DNA from: Piper betle
Lineage: Eukaryota; Streptophyta; Magnoliopsida; Piperales; Piperaceae
Length of the DNA: 64,000 nt
NCBI GenBank assembly: GCA_033002965.1
Contig: JAURVB010007713.1
Span: 124,001-188,000, forward strand
Direction: 5' to 3'
Shown: positions 1 through 11,930 of the stretch, in pieces
Numbering within the stretch: position 1 is the stretch's first letter
Layout: each line of letters starts with the position of its first letter
Made by a program: the position numbers and the translations under genes
The notes under the pieces: generated by a model
What the model was told of the DNA's origin: nothing
The model's database searches: none
The model's input: the letters and a program-made list of their open reading frames with translations, nothing else

Positions 1-1104
1 TCTGGTATAAAAACTACCAAGTGCTAGCCCATGGGCCAACACGGTAAAGAAGGCCTCCTAATTAAGATTAGGCAATGGTACTGGGAGTAGTGTTCCTTGG
101 CTATATACCAATTCTTCTAAGTCTCGTTAATGGACTTGGAGACTCCAAATGGGCTTGGGTAATTTTGCCATAGCAGTGGGCTTTAGTCTAGTAAAATATC
201 AGCTCCAAAGCTCATGTCATTGGACCTAAGTGGGCTAGGGAATGACAAACATTGGCTAAGTGATTTCGAGAGTTGTCTAGATCTAAGTAGATTGGGAAAT
301 TTCTACTTAGTTATCAACCAAACCAATGACCCAAATTTTACGGAGGAGCTGCCGAGAAACACACTAAAGTTTGGGTGAAATTTTATAAAATTTCATCACT
401 TGCAATAGGCTTAACGAATTTTGTAACCTGAGTTAGGGAATTAGGGTTACACCCCTCATTCCTGCACATTCCTAAAATTCGAGCTATCTAACCAACTAAT
501 TGAATTTTACATAACCACAAATTTTACATGTCCAAAGTAGACAATTAGATAGTCCTCATACAAGTTTTTATAGATTTATTAAAATCTTTTATGGGCTCAA
601 CTATGAGTACAACATAGAATATTGCCAAACATACCAGAGACACAACATACACATACATCAGTTAGGGGTTTTATTTAGGCCTTTAGTGGGGACATTTTAG
701 CTTGGTCTTGTAGTGAGACATATCAAACACTTAGAACAATAATCATGCAAAGGATGGTGTAGTGCCTAGTTGGGTGGCGTCGAGCACTAGAATAGGCTAA
801 GGTTGTGACTCGCACATATGATACTATACATACGCACCTAGGAAAAATGGTTGGGCAAGCAACTCTATCCCATTTATTACCAAACAAAACTAAAACTGTC
901 AGGTGAATAGCCAAGTTTTACAACCTCCAGAACTTAAGAAAATTATGTACCCAAAATTTACCTAAGTGGGTAAACACACAACGGTTGTAGCCCTCAAACA
1001 TTCATACAAATGGCTATGCACACATGGTGCTAAAGTCTATCGCAATGCCAGGCTGCAAACACACTATCGAAGAAGGGTACCATTGATAAGAAGCTCAGCT
1101 ATCA
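1..1104 (-). mobile_element. Decayed Ty3/gypsy LTR end and adjoining internal remnant
   Basis: No cellular gene is visible. Around 911-985 the sequence reads, on the minus strand, as a gypsy 3' end: an A/T-rich stretch, a short purine tract (923-931 on the complement) and then an LTR-like start TGTAAAAC whose outer base is 922. This junction resembles the better preserved one at 29850-29890. I infer that sequence left of 922 is remnant LTR and 923-1104 is remnant internal DNA cut by the next element. The extent of the LTR is not resolved and short open frames here look accidental. Confidence 0.4.
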
Positions 1105-1611
1105 TTTAAAACCCATCTTTCCATTATGGTTTTACTCGCTTGTAGTTTTTCCCAATTTGGGCCAGTCTCAAGTTTGTTCGAGTGAGCTCAAAACATACCA
1201 GTTTTAAGAGTGTGAGTATGAGGCCCAGATGATCAAATAAGTATGTTATGATGGCTGAGTATACCCGATATATAGATGAGCTTCAATTACGCTACAATTG
1301 AATAGACCTATCAGTGTATACATGAGGTATACAATTAATTTTTATGGGTTGGCCTGAGTTTTAGGCCTAGATCTAGACTATTGCAGCATTTAGTATATGT
1401 TTGGGATTTTCATGGAATCTCATTTATATGCATCTTAGGGATTTCAGACTACTAGATTGCCCCTATGGGCCTAGCTTAATTGAGTCTCAGATCTACACTT
1501 GATTAAGTTTCGGTTTTAAAGCCCATTTAGCCTTCTTGCCTCTATTCCCACGTACAAAGTTACTTTTAGGACTTGAGTCAATTTCGACTTTGGATAGACT
1601 CGATCCGAGAT

Positions 1612-1615
<4 letters not shown>

Positions 1616-1655
<40 letters not shown>
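1616..1655. repeat. (TA)n microsatellite
   Basis: About 20 uninterrupted TA units inside LTR copy A. No counterpart is seen at the equivalent point of copies B and C, so it arose after the subfamily split or after insertion. Confidence 0.9.
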
Positions 1656-1657
<2 letters not shown>

Positions 1658-2514
1658 CATATACCTATAGGTGGGCCTCACTAGGCCAAGAGTCGCCAGT
1701 CATTCTGACTGTGCCACATGGCAAGATCAAAGCCCTCCACATCAGCCCTAGCTTCACCTAATTATTTTTCAGAGATTTTCAATGATTTTTGGAGTTTTAC
1801 ACCCCTAGTGCCACCACTGGTGAGTCTCCAATCCTCCCCTACCCACCGGACCGGCACCCCAACGACAGCCTCATGACAGGCTTTAGATCCATACCCCTCA
1901 TCACCTCCGGCCTATCCGACCACCCACATACCTTCTATTTGCCAGCATCTTCGTTTTTGAGACCAGCCATGGCAACGGTCGTGTCCATAATTGCTGCTAG
2001 CAACACCACCACACTCGATAGTGATTTCGCCCCCTTTCTAGTTGTTTTCTGGCCAGCTGGTGGTCAGACTCCACTGATCACCACCACTATCATTTTCCTT
2101 GTCGCTTGGGCCATCAATCCCGACCTGTGGCGACCCCAACTGCACTGCCGTCGATATTTTCTGGCAACGGGCACTGCTTTCCATGCCAGACCTGTTTACT
2201 CACATTCACATTCGCCTGCCCGTGTTCTCGTTCGCCTACTCCACCCTGTTCACCTCCCCAGTAGTCCCATAGTCATGCCGAAGCCCATGTCTATGTTCAG
2301 CTCCTCGGCTTGCAACTGAGTCCACCCCAGCCAGCACTATTGCTGACTCCACTGAATCAACTCAATCGACATGCCAAGGTTGACTCGGTTCGCCATTTTC
2401 ACACATTTTTAGCCTATATTTAGCCATTTTTTGACCTTTTTTGGTTATTTGGAACCCTCACATTAGTTTAGATACATATTTATATTCTATAGCATATTTT
2501 GATGTTATGAGTGC

Positions 2515-3000
2515 TTTTATTTATTTATTTATTATTATTATTATTTATTTATTTTATTTATGTCATTATTTATTATAAATGCTTATGGGTTTGTTTATTA
2601 TTATTATTGATGTATTATTTTTACTAATATTAATCTTATTCTTGTTTACAAAATATTATTTGTTTATCTAATCGTCCGTTGCGTGTATTTTATTATTTAT
2701 TTGTATTTAATTATGTATTCCGTAGTGGATAGCTATAATATTATTATGTTTATGATTAATTAATATTAGCTAATTATTTATTTATTTATTTATTTATCAA
2801 ATGATTATATATTTACTTAGTTATTAGTTTATAAGTTTACTAACAGAGTATATGTGATATTTGCTTGTGTTTTCACTATATTTATGTAGTATAATGATAT
2901 TATTATTTTACGATTAGACGATTATTTATTTTTAGATATTTATTATTTATCTATTTATTTGTGACTGTATTTATTTATTTATTTTTATTAGTTATTTCCT
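2515..3000. repeat. ATTT/ATT-rich low-complexity tract in LTR copy A
   Basis: Nearly 500 bases dominated by irregular TTTA, ATT and TTAT units. LTR copy D has a similar tract at about 27295-27800, while the corresponding part of B and C is ordinary AT-rich sequence. It appears to be a subfamily trait. No gene is visible in it. Confidence 0.75.
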
Positions 3001-4448
3001 TTATTATATCTCGATTTGCGTGTTGGATGTTAGTTGTAGGTTTATTTGGCATTGTCTTCTTTAGTAAGATGTATTGATGATGTGAGCACACACCACTGGG
3101 ATGAATCACATAGAGATGTCATTATTTTACTTAGCAGTGGGTTCCGATGTAGGTTGCGGAGTCTGAGCTCACTGTAGATGAGACGTCACATTTGGAGCTT
3201 GGACCATAGGTCCATTACGACTCTTCTCAATTTTTATTGATATAGTCTACTATTGATTTGATTTCTAGATCTCAGGACGTATTAAGTGGCGGTTTTATCA
3301 GACCCCACTTAACATGGGCTATTTATATGCATTTTACTTCTGTGATTAATAACCCTTAAGGATGAGGTTCCTTGAGTCTGATTTCGAAAATAAGATCCAG
3401 CGCAAGTTGCCTTCTGACCTATTATATAAATCCCTTCCCAAGCCTATATATGATGTACTCGATTTTTCGGTGAGATGTGAGCCAAGTTAAACTTGACAAC
3501 CGTACATGTTAGTCTAAGTGGGCTCTGGATTGGTGAGTGGGATGATCCATTCCCAAGGGATCCTAACAACTCCACCTTTGAGTTCTTTAAACCCGAAGAA
3601 GTGTGGAGGATTATGTATACTGCAATGCAATGTATGTCTAGATTTGTGGTTTCAAAGGTACTGAAGGTGCAAGCTTGAAAGTACCAAGCCTCCATATTCA
3701 AGACCAAAAGTGATACAGAGGATATAGAGGGATGAAGGAAGCAAAAAAACAAATTGATGTTCCCGCTCAACAGATAGTTTTACAGTTAACCAAGGCATGA
3801 AATGAGTAAGAAGGGGTTGCTATTGAGCTGAGGCCAATAGCTCATAATTAGCACCCTTATTATTCTATGAAGAGGTATATAAATGATTTCATTTAATTAG
3901 AGAGTCATCTCTGAAGTATCAGTTTGACTATTAGTTATTTCTAGACCAATAATGGTCGTTATTGACGTTTTTCATGTTATATATGTATGTCTAATGATCC
4001 TGAGTTGGCTTTGGTGGGAGGATAGATAAATGCTACACACACTTAAGCTCAACACAATTATTTTATTTTAAACTTTTACTTATATTTGATGAGTTTTCAC
4101 ATATATTTAGCAATGTCTTCCATTGTCTAAATGCCAAGCGAGTTATTTCAATCTATATTATTGATCGGGTCTTATAGACTAGCAGCCTTAGACATGATTC
4201 GACTCGATCGTAACATTTCTCATTCGTTTCTTAGGTGAACTAAAATCGGGATGTTACATATCTATTCTTGTAGCTACAAGTCACACTAGTAAGGGAAAAT
4301 ACTACTAACGAGGTGTACCATCCTTGAAGTAGGTAACTACCAAAGCATACAGTTACTTTGAACATACATGTCAAAGGCGAGTCTAACATTGTCCAAGGCA
4401 TATATTATGCATGTGTTCGCATATGTACGTAGAGTACGTAATCATCCT

Positions 4449-5999
4449 TGTAACAACCCGCCATTTTTTCACAATACTATGGGCCTAGATGACTAGGCGT
4501 TACTCGAAATTAAACCAAACCAACCCTGTAACGACCAGCCCTAACCGGTTCGGGCGTTACTCTATAGTCTTGGATCGTTTCCCAAAGCCACATGTATAAC
4601 ACAAGAAAATAAAAGGAAGTCCAATTTATTATCCATTCTCCTACCCTGAGTTCGTAAAAGAACCACCAACCATACTTTTATTTTTCCTTAGGCGAGCTAA
4701 AATCAAACAATCTTGATTAGCCTACATACCCATATCGGGATCAAGCTCAATGTAATTCTATAGGCTGTCAGGCCATTCTGAGATTAAAATTTTGTCTCCT
4801 AGTTCATTCTGAGATTAGGTGGTCTCCCAGGTCATTCTGAGATTAGTCATTTTTGGCTATCAGGTCCATTCTAACATGCCCATTATTCTCTGTCAGGTCC
4901 ATTCTGACATATCCATTATTTGCTGTCAGGTCCATTCTAACATGTCCAATATTGACTGTCAGGTCCATTTTGACATATCCATTATTGGCTGTCAGGTCCA
5001 TTCTGACATATCCATTATTGACTGTCAGGTCCATTTTGACATATCCATTATTAACTGTCAGGTCCATTCTGAAATATCCATTATTGACTGTCAAGTCCAT
5101 TCTGACATATCCATTATAGGCTGTCAGGTCCATTTAGACATGTCCATTACTAGCTGTCAGGTCAATTCTGACATATCCATTGTTGGTTGTCATGTCCATT
5201 CTTGACATGTCCATTATTGGCTCTCAGGTCCATTGTGACATGTTCATTGTTGGCTGTCATGTCCATTCTGACAAGTCCATTGTTGGCTGTCAGGTCCATT
5301 CTGACATGTCCATTATTGGCTATCAGGTATATTTTGACATTTCCATTGTTGGTTGTCAGGTCCATTCTGACATATCCATTGTTAGCTGTCAGGTCCATTC
5401 TTACATATCCATTATTGGCTGTCAGGTCCATTCTAACATGTCCATTAACAAAACAACTAAGAAATTTAAAGAATCCCAACAATTCTTGCCAATCGAAGGA
5501 TGAAGCATAAGCAGCACACCCACAACAAAACAAACGCCCGACCCCAAAGACTCGCAGCAGTTCATACCAAGCAGTCGACAAGAACCCCATGCATAAGACG
5601 CTAGGGATCTAGCAACTTAGCAAGGCATCTCCAACAAACCTTGCATGCAAGAATTCTAATGGAAACAAATAAGATGAGGGATGAAATACTGACACAGTAA
5701 TGGGGAGGTTTGCCTGGGACGGAGATGAGGGATGAAATACTCCCTCCTCCTGCATATATATAGTTCAACCATTCCCTCCATTAAATTCTCATACCCCATC
5801 ATACATAGGTATTTCCTAAGTTGAACGAGCCCCTTCATTAAATTCTCACACCCCATCACCCTTTCATGAATAGGTATTTTCTAGGTGACCTTAAGTCGAA
5901 CCATGACCGGCCGACTTGATAACCAAACATATCGGTTCATCTATATTTATTTCATAATATTTAGGTTCGAGTCTTCTAATAAAAATCATGGTTTTCACA
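4449..5999 (-). repeat. LTR 1 of the tandem array
   Basis: 1551 bp. The outermost LTR, in sense terms the terminal 3' LTR. It contains an inverted motif at about 4527-4561 (GTAACGACC...GGGCGTTAC), degenerate CATTCTGAGATT units near 4775-4845, then the 33-bp minisatellite. Its last 350 bp match LTR 3 more closely than LTR 2 or 4. Confidence 0.85.
4850..5446. repeat. 33-bp minisatellite, about 18 units (LTR 1)
   Basis: Units carry GGCTGTCAGGTCC, ATTCTGACATATCC and ATTATT in order, with base substitutions between units. Each unit has a 6-bp inverted repeat, TGTCAG and CTGACA, around a 7-base loop. As 33 is divisible by three, frames stay open on both strands and give 11-residue periodic peptides. 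These are not called genes. This is the most divergent of the four arrays. Confidence 0.9.
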
Positions 6000-6263
6000 A
6001 TCTCCCCAACTTAGAGATATTTCGTCCCCGAAATATCATAACAGAAAGATGATAAGCATGATTAATTATATCTTCGGGATCTCAGGCTACTCCTGTTGTT
6101 GCTTCAGAGGCTGACGATAGTCTTTTATCATGTGTCCCGTCCTGCCGCAATTGTAGCACTGACGGGGCTCGTTGCATTGCTCGGAATGCATCTTGGTGCA
6201 ATTTTTACATCGTCGATACAAAATCTCCTCAATCTTCCTTTTGAGGTTTCCATCTACATTCCC
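6000..6263 (-). pseudogene. gag zinc-knuckle remnant joined to element 3' end (internal 1)
   Basis: Read on the minus strand, 6158-6129 encodes CYNCGRTGHM, a retroviral-type CCHC knuckle whose last Cys is replaced by Tyr. Immediately downstream (6042-6000) comes the gypsy 3' hallmark, with TTTCGGGGACGAAAT and a purine-rich tract abutting the LTR. Protease, reverse transcriptase, RNase H and integrase are all missing between these points, so the element is a large-deletion, non-autonomous form. The left part of the gag continues beyond the nested insertion, at 8633-8910. Confidence 0.7.
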
Positions 6264-7019
6264 TTGGTTGTAAGATCCCTCAATTTAATCCCACATCTAA
6301 TACCTACTAGGAGAAGATCATGTTTGACTCGATACGGGTTGAGTTAAAAATGATAATAATAATACCAACTCGTATTAAAATAATTAAAATAATTAATTTA
6401 AAGGGATACGAGTTAAGTGGTCAAATTAATAAATTTATAAATTATTACATGAAATTAATAAATTTCGATTAGGATAAACGGTAATTAATTAATCGGCTTA
6501 TTAAAAGCGATTAACTTAAATTGAAGAGTTATGAGGAATATTTAATAAAGACTTCACCTTTAGCATATAAAATTTATATTTGATAAATAAAAGCGATTAT
6601 TCTTATAATAAATTCGTAAAGTAAAATAATGGATCAATAAAAGATAATCGTGTAGAAATCATGAGATATCATAATTAATTAAATAAAGAAGTGTTAAACC
6701 TTATTGAATTAAATAAATTAATTAAGGTGGCATATATTAAATATTTAGTTGCGTGCATTTTCGATGCGAGTAAAATTATACTAATGTATAATTTTATGCC
6801 TTCATTCATATTAGGGTTAGTGGATTACAGTCGGACGAACCCACAAGTCAGGTACGTATAATAGGTAGAACATCGTATTTTCCTTGTTGGTAGCCTAGGT
6901 CGACCTGAGCCCAGATTCGACTACCATGCACCGAGTGCAACCGGGGTCAATGAATTGACTCAGTCCGATACTGGGTCGTGTTATGTGCGTGAATTTTGTA
7001 ATGCATCGACATTGTTTCG

Positions 7020-7560
7020 GAGTAGTGATAGCCGCCCCATAAAAAGGCTATAACCGGGGTGTGTGAGGCACCGATTCCTCCATCGCACTGAGTGCAGTGA
7101 TAGCCGCCCCATAAAAAGGCTACGGTCGGGGTGTGCGAGGCACTGGCACTGGAGTGCAGTGATAGCCGCCCCATAAAAAGGCTACGGCCAGGGTGTGTGA
7201 GGCACTGGCACTAGAGTTGGCAGTGAGAGCTTCCCCACAAACGGGGCATAGCAATCACCTGAGTGCAGTGATAGCCGCCCCACAAAAAGGATACGGCTGG
7301 GCTGTGCAAGGCATTGGCACTGGAGTGCAGTGATAGCCTCCCCATAAAAAGGCTACGGCCGGGGTGTGCGAGGCACTGGCACTAGAATTGGTAGTGAGAG
7401 CTTCCCCACAAATGGGGCATAGCAATCACCCGAGTGCAGTGATAGCTATCCTACAAAAAGGCTACGGCCGGGGTGTGCGAGGCACTGGCACTGGAGACGG
7501 TAGTGGTAGCCTCCCCATAAAAAAGGCTACGGCCGGGGTGTGCGGATCACAGTGGATACC
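7020..7560. repeat. 62-bp tandem repeat in module a (copy 1)
   Basis: About seven units containing GTGATAGCCGCCCCAT, AAAAAGGCTACGGCCGGGG and GAGGCACTGGCACTGG, plus two variant units reading GAGAGCTTCCCCACAAA. Spacing measured between 7099 and 7161 is 62 bp. Each unit can pair TAGCC with GGCTA around the CCCCATAAAAA loop. Confidence 0.8.
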
Positions 7561-8091
7561 TCCTCCGCATTGTTTTGGAGTATAGTGGAATCGCTCCACC
7601 GCATATTAAAATAAACATAAGGAAATAGTGGAATGTACATGTTTTGTTTTATCTATTATACTACTTAGTGTTGTAATCACTAACGCGGAATTGCCTCTGC
7701 AGGTGTGCAGATACAAGATTAGGTGATTGACATCCAGAGTATGGAGCAAAATAAATATGAGGACTCCTTTTTATTTAATTGAGAAATAAGTGTGGCTGCT
7801 GGGAAACGGTCTAAGACTGTGGGATCTTTATATATGTTATTATTTATAAAAAATATTTGACATAATTACTTTACTTTTGAGTAACACCTAGCCAGTTAGG
7901 CCCACAATATCGTGAAAAAAGGAGGGTCGTTACAGGTGGTATCAGAGCCGACCTGGTTCCGTGTTAGATGGTGGGCAGGATTAGAAACGATGGCTAGGCT
8001 GCCAGTCACGGACCAAAAAGGTCGTGGGCTGGGGCTAGCAACGGGCCAAGTATAGGCATTTCGGGTACAAAATTTCCTAAGGTGGGTGGAT

Positions 8092-8627
8092 TGTGAGATC
8101 ACTCAACTTAGTGCCACATCTAATACCTACTGGGAGAAGATCATGTTTATAAGTGGAAATGGACTATAGATCTTTAACTTTCGGGGTACCCATTTTAAAG
8201 AAATGACTTAGCCCATTACGTTGCACTTTGGGCTGGGTCGTTACAAGTGGTATCAGAGCAAACCTGGTTCCATATTAGATAGTGGGCTGGACTAGGGACG
8301 TTGGCTAGGCTATCGGTCACGGGCCAAAAAGGTCGTGGCGTGAGGCTAGCAACGGGCTGGACTAGGGACGTTGACTAGGCTGCCGATCACGGGCCATAAA
8401 GGTCGTGGGTTGGGGCTAGCAACGGGCCAAGTATAGGAATTTCGGGGACAAAATTTCCTAAGTGTGGGTGGATTGTAGGATCCCTCAACTTAATCCCACA
8501 TCTAATATCTACTAGGAGAAGATCCTGTTTATAAGTGGAAATGGACTATAGATCTTTAACTTCCGGGGTATCCATTTTAAAGAAATAACTTAGCCCATTA
8601 CGTTGCACTTTGGGCTGGGTCGTTGCA
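8092..8627 (+). mobile_element. TRIM-like element, 154-bp LTRs (copy 1)
   Basis: Two 154-bp LTRs (8092-8245, 8474-8627) start TGTRRGATC and end GTCGTTRCA. The 228-bp interior begins with TGGTATCAGAGC (initiator-Met-tRNA-type PBS) and ends with AATTTCGGGGACAAAAT and a purine-rich tract. The interior carries a ~75-bp internal duplication (GGACTAGGGACGTTG twice). This size and layout fit terminal-repeat retrotransposons in miniature. Confidence 0.75.
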
Positions 8628-8632
8628 TTGGT

Positions 8633-8925
8633 AGTTCTGCTGCTGTTGTTCTACGGACCCATTTGAGCTACACCCATGGTTGGCATTCTTGTGTTGCGTG
8701 GTATTCTTCCCCTATTTGTGTGAAAGATCATGCTCAAATACCAACTCATAAGTCCATCATGGTTCATTTATACATTCTTGTTTCAGTTTTGACTTAGCTT
8801 TATTAGTGAAGAACTTTGTTAATTAATAACATAACACAATGGAAAAAGATAATGACTGGACTTTTCAACAAGGTACTTGAGTCATAAAATATGAGCTTGT
8901 GGGAAACCGTGCTCTAATACGCACA
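8633..8925 (-). other. Remaining 5' internal part and PBS of array element (internal 1)
   Basis: No cellular gene. On the minus strand 8925-8911 lies directly after LTR 2 and reads TGTGCGTATTAGAGC, a degraded form of the TGGTATCAGAGC primer-binding site. The rest is AT-rich leader and gag 5' sequence. The short plus-strand open frame at 8603-8797 crosses the insertion junction and recurs identically in all three units, so it is a shadow. Confidence 0.6.
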
Positions 8926-10371
8926 TGTAATGACCCGCCATTTTTTCAAAATACTATGGGCCTAGATGGCTAGGCGTTACTCGAAATTAAACCAAACCAA
9001 CCCTGTAACGACCAGCCCTAACCGGTCCGGGCGTTACTCCACAGTCTTGGATCGTTTCCCAAAGCCACATGTATAACACAAGAAAATAAAAGGAAGTCCA
9101 ATTTATTATCCATTCTCCTACCCTGAGTTCGTAAAAGAACCACCAACCATACTTTTATTTTTCCTTAGGTGAGCTGAAATCAAACAATCTTGATTAGCCT
9201 ACATACCCATGTCGGGATCAAGCTCAATGTAGTTCTATAGGCTCTCAGGTCATTCTGAGATTAAAAGTTTGTCTCCTAGTTCATTCTGAGATTAGGTGGT
9301 CTCCCAGGTCATTCTGAGATTAGTCATTATTGGCTGTCAGGTCCATTCTGACATGTCCATTATTGGCTGCCAGGTCCATTCTGACATATCCATTATTGGC
9401 TGTCAGGTCCATTCTGACATATCCATTATTGACTGTCAGGTCCATTCTGACATATCCATTATTGACTGTCATCCATTTTGACATATCTATTATTGACTGT
9501 CATGTCCATTGCATATCCATTATTGGCTGTCAGGTCCATTCTGACATGTCCATTATTGGCTGTCAGGTCCATTCTGACATGTCCATTGTTGGCTGTCAGG
9601 TCCATTCTGACATGTCCATTGTTGGCTGTCAGGTCCATTCTGACATGTCCATTGTTGGCTGTCAGGTCCATTCTGACATGTCCATTGTTGGCTGTCAGGT
9701 CCATTCTGACATGTCCATTGTTGGCTGTCAGGTCCATTCTGACATATCCATTGTTGGCTGTCAGGTCCATTCTGACATATCCATTGTTGGCTGTCAGGTC
9801 CATTCTGACATGTCCATTAACAAAACAACTAAGAAATTCAAAGAATCCCAACAATTCTTGCCAATCGAAGGATGAAGCAAAGCAGCACACCCACAACAAA
9901 ACAAACACCCGACCCCAAAGACTCGCAGCAGTTCATACCAAGCAGTCGACAAGAACCCCATGCATAAGACGCTAGGGATCTAGCAACTTAGCAGGGCGTC
10001 TCCAACAAACCTTGCATGCAAGAATCCTAATGGAAACAAATAAGATGAGGGACGAAATACTCACACAGTAATGGGGAGGTCGCCTGGGACGGAGATGAGG
10101 GATGAAATACTCCCTCCTCCTGCATATATATACACTTCAACCATTCCCTCCATTAAATTCTCATACCCCATCATCCATAGGTATTTCCTAGGTTCAACGA
10201 GCCCCTTCATTAAATTCTCACACCCCATCACCCATTCATGAATAGGTATTTTCTAGGTGACCTTAAGTCGAACCATGACCGGTCGACTTGATAACCAACC
10301 ATATCGGTTCATCTATATTTATTTCATAATATTTAGGTTCGAGTCTTCTAATAAAAATCATGGTTTTCACA
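8926..10371 (-). repeat. LTR 2 of the tandem array
   Basis: 1446 bp, the shortest LTR because its minisatellite has fewer units. Ends TGTAATGACCC and GGTTTTCACA. The distal 300 bp (CGCCTGGGACGG, then TATATATACACTT) matches LTR 4 rather than LTRs 1 and 3. Confidence 0.85.
9327..9822. repeat. 33-bp minisatellite, about 15 units (LTR 2)
   Basis: The most homogeneous of the four arrays. Eight or more consecutive units in its right half are almost identical, while one unit near 9470-9515 is broken by small deletions. Uniformity confined to one half points to recent local expansion. Confidence 0.9.
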
Positions 10372-10644
10372 ACTCTCCCCAACTTAGAAGATATATGCTG
10401 TCCCCGTCCAAATATCATAACAGCAAGATGATAAGCATGATTAATTATATCTTCGGGTTCTCAGGCTGCTCCTGTTGTTGCTTCGGAGGCTGACGGATAG
10501 CCTTTTATCATGTGTCCCGTCCTGCCGCAATTGTAGCACTGACGGGGCTCGTTTGCATTGCCCGGAATGCATCTTGGTGGAATTTTTACATCGTCGATAC
10601 ATAATCTCCTCAATCTTCCTTTTGAGGTTTCCATCTACATTCCC
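10372..10644 (-). pseudogene. gag zinc-knuckle remnant joined to element 3' end (internal 2)
   Basis: Same arrangement as at 6000-6263, with small insertions in the purine-rich/3' hallmark part (10372-10420) that break the GGGGACGAAAT motif. The knuckle again has Tyr in place of the last Cys. Confidence 0.65.
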
Positions 10645-11404
10645 TTGGTTGTAAGATCCCTCAATTTAATCCCACATCTAATACCTACTAGGAGAAGATC
10701 ATGTTTGACTCGATACGGGTTGAGTTAAAAATCATAATAATAATACCAACTCGTATTAAAATCATTAAAATAATTAATTTAAAGGGATACGAGTTAAGTG
10801 GTCAAAATAATAAATTTATAAATTATTACATGAAATTAATAAATTTCGATCAGGATAAACGGTAATTAATTAATCGGCTTATTAAAAGCGATTAACTTAA
10901 ATTGAAGAGTTATGAGGAATATTTAATAAAGACTTCACCTTTAGCATATAAAATTTATATTTGATAAATAAAACGATTATTCTTATAATAAATTCGTAAA
11001 GTAAAATAATGGATCAATAAAAGATAATCGTGTAGAAATCACGAGATAGCATAATTAATTAAATAAAGAAGTGTTGAACCTTATTGAATTAAATAAATTA
11101 ATTAAGGTGGCATATATTAAATATTTAGTTGCGTGCATTTTCGACGCGAGTAAAATTATACTAATGTATAATTTTATGCCCTCATTCATATTAGGGTTAG
11201 TGGATTACAGTCGGACGAACCCACAAGTCAGGTACGTATAATAGGTAGAACATCGTATTTTCCTTGTTGGTAGCCTAGGTCGGCCTGAGCCCAGATTCGA
11301 CTACCATGCACCGAGTGCAACCGGGGTCAATGAATTGACTCAGTCCGACACTGGGTCGTGTTATGTGCGTGAATTTTGTAATGCATCGACATTGTTTTGG
11401 AGTA

Positions 11405-11930
11405 GTGATAGCCACCCCATAAAAAGGCTACGGCCGGGGTGAGTGAGGCACAGCGATTCCTCCATCGCACTGGAGTGCAGTGATAGCCGCCCCATAAAAA
11501 GGCTACGGCCGGGGTGTGTGAGGCACTGGCACTGGAGTGCAGTGATAGCCGCCCCATAAAAAGGCTACGGCCAGGGTGTGTGAGGCACTGGCACTAGAGT
11601 TGGCAGTGAGAGCTTCCCCACAAACGGGGCATAGCAATCACCTGAGTGCAGTGATAGCCGCCCCACAAAAAGGCTACGGCCGGGGTGTGCAAGGCATTGG
11701 CACTGGAGTGCAGTGATAGCCTCCCCATAAAAAGGCTACGGCCGGGGTGTGCGAGGCACTGGCACTAGAATTGGTAGTGAGAGCTTCCCCACAAATGGGG
11801 CATAGCAATCACCCGAGTGCAGTGATAGCTACCCCACAAAAAGGCTACGGCCGGGGTGTGCGAGGCACTGGCACTGGAGACGGTAGTGGTAGCCTCCCCA
11901 TAAAAAAGGCTACGGCCGGGGTGTGCGGAT
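11405..11930. repeat. 62-bp tandem repeat in module a (copy 2)
   Basis: Same unit as at 7020-7560, with fewer decayed units. The TAGCC/GGCTA pairing is retained in most units. Confidence 0.8.

Larger units (their letters stand above)
1105..4258 (+). mobile_element. Solo LTR, large Tekay-like family (copy A)
   Basis: A 3.15-kb LTR-like block with no attached internal region. The left end reads TTTAAAACCC (degraded TGTAAAACCC) and the right end GGGATGTTACA. The flanks TATCA and TATCT match at 4 of 5 bases, as expected for an old 5-bp target duplication. Order of landmarks matches copies B (49083) and C (55117): GC-richer pyrimidine-biased part (1790-2330), TATA-like tract near 3445, then the segment around 3520-3610 with GGGCTCTGGATT and CAAGGGATCC. 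The 176-aa open frame at 1789-2319 lies in the GC-rich part, has no recognisable domain and is not called a gene. B and C keep more CpG, so A looks older. Confidence 0.75.
6269..8627 (+). mobile_element. Nested composite retroelement in internal 1 (long LTR + TRIM)
   Basis: 2359 bp flanked by a perfect 5-bp duplication TTGGT (6264-6268 and 8628-8632). There are three LTR-like modules in a row. Module a (6269-7934, 1666 bp) starts TGTAAGATCCCTC and ends GGGTCGTTACA. It is followed by a PBS (TGGTATCAGAGCC, 7937-7949), a 157-bp spacer and a gypsy-like 3' hallmark, then module b (8092-8245), another PBS (8248-8259), and module c (8474-8627). Modules b and c are both 154 bp. Module a shares only its first ~50 bp and its last bases with b and c, so it is a related but different LTR. 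No coding region is present. Confidence 0.75.

Noticed and set aside
1789..2319. 176-codon frame as a gene
   Set aside because: Within LTR copy A, no recognised motif, not conserved in sequence with the frames of other copies.
4850..5446. Possible CRISPR-like or array-type immune locus from regularly spaced repeats
   Set aside because: The 33-bp units are contiguous with no unique spacers, have no cas genes, and lie inside plant LTRs.
6096..6347. 83-codon frame identical at 15007-15258 as a conserved gene
   Set aside because: Antisense to the gag remnant and crossing the insertion junction; identity reflects recent unit duplication.
7937..7949. tRNA-like TGGTATCAGAGC motifs as tRNA genes
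   Set aside because: Only the short tRNA-complementary segment is present next to LTR ends; no cloverleaf. They are primer-binding sites.
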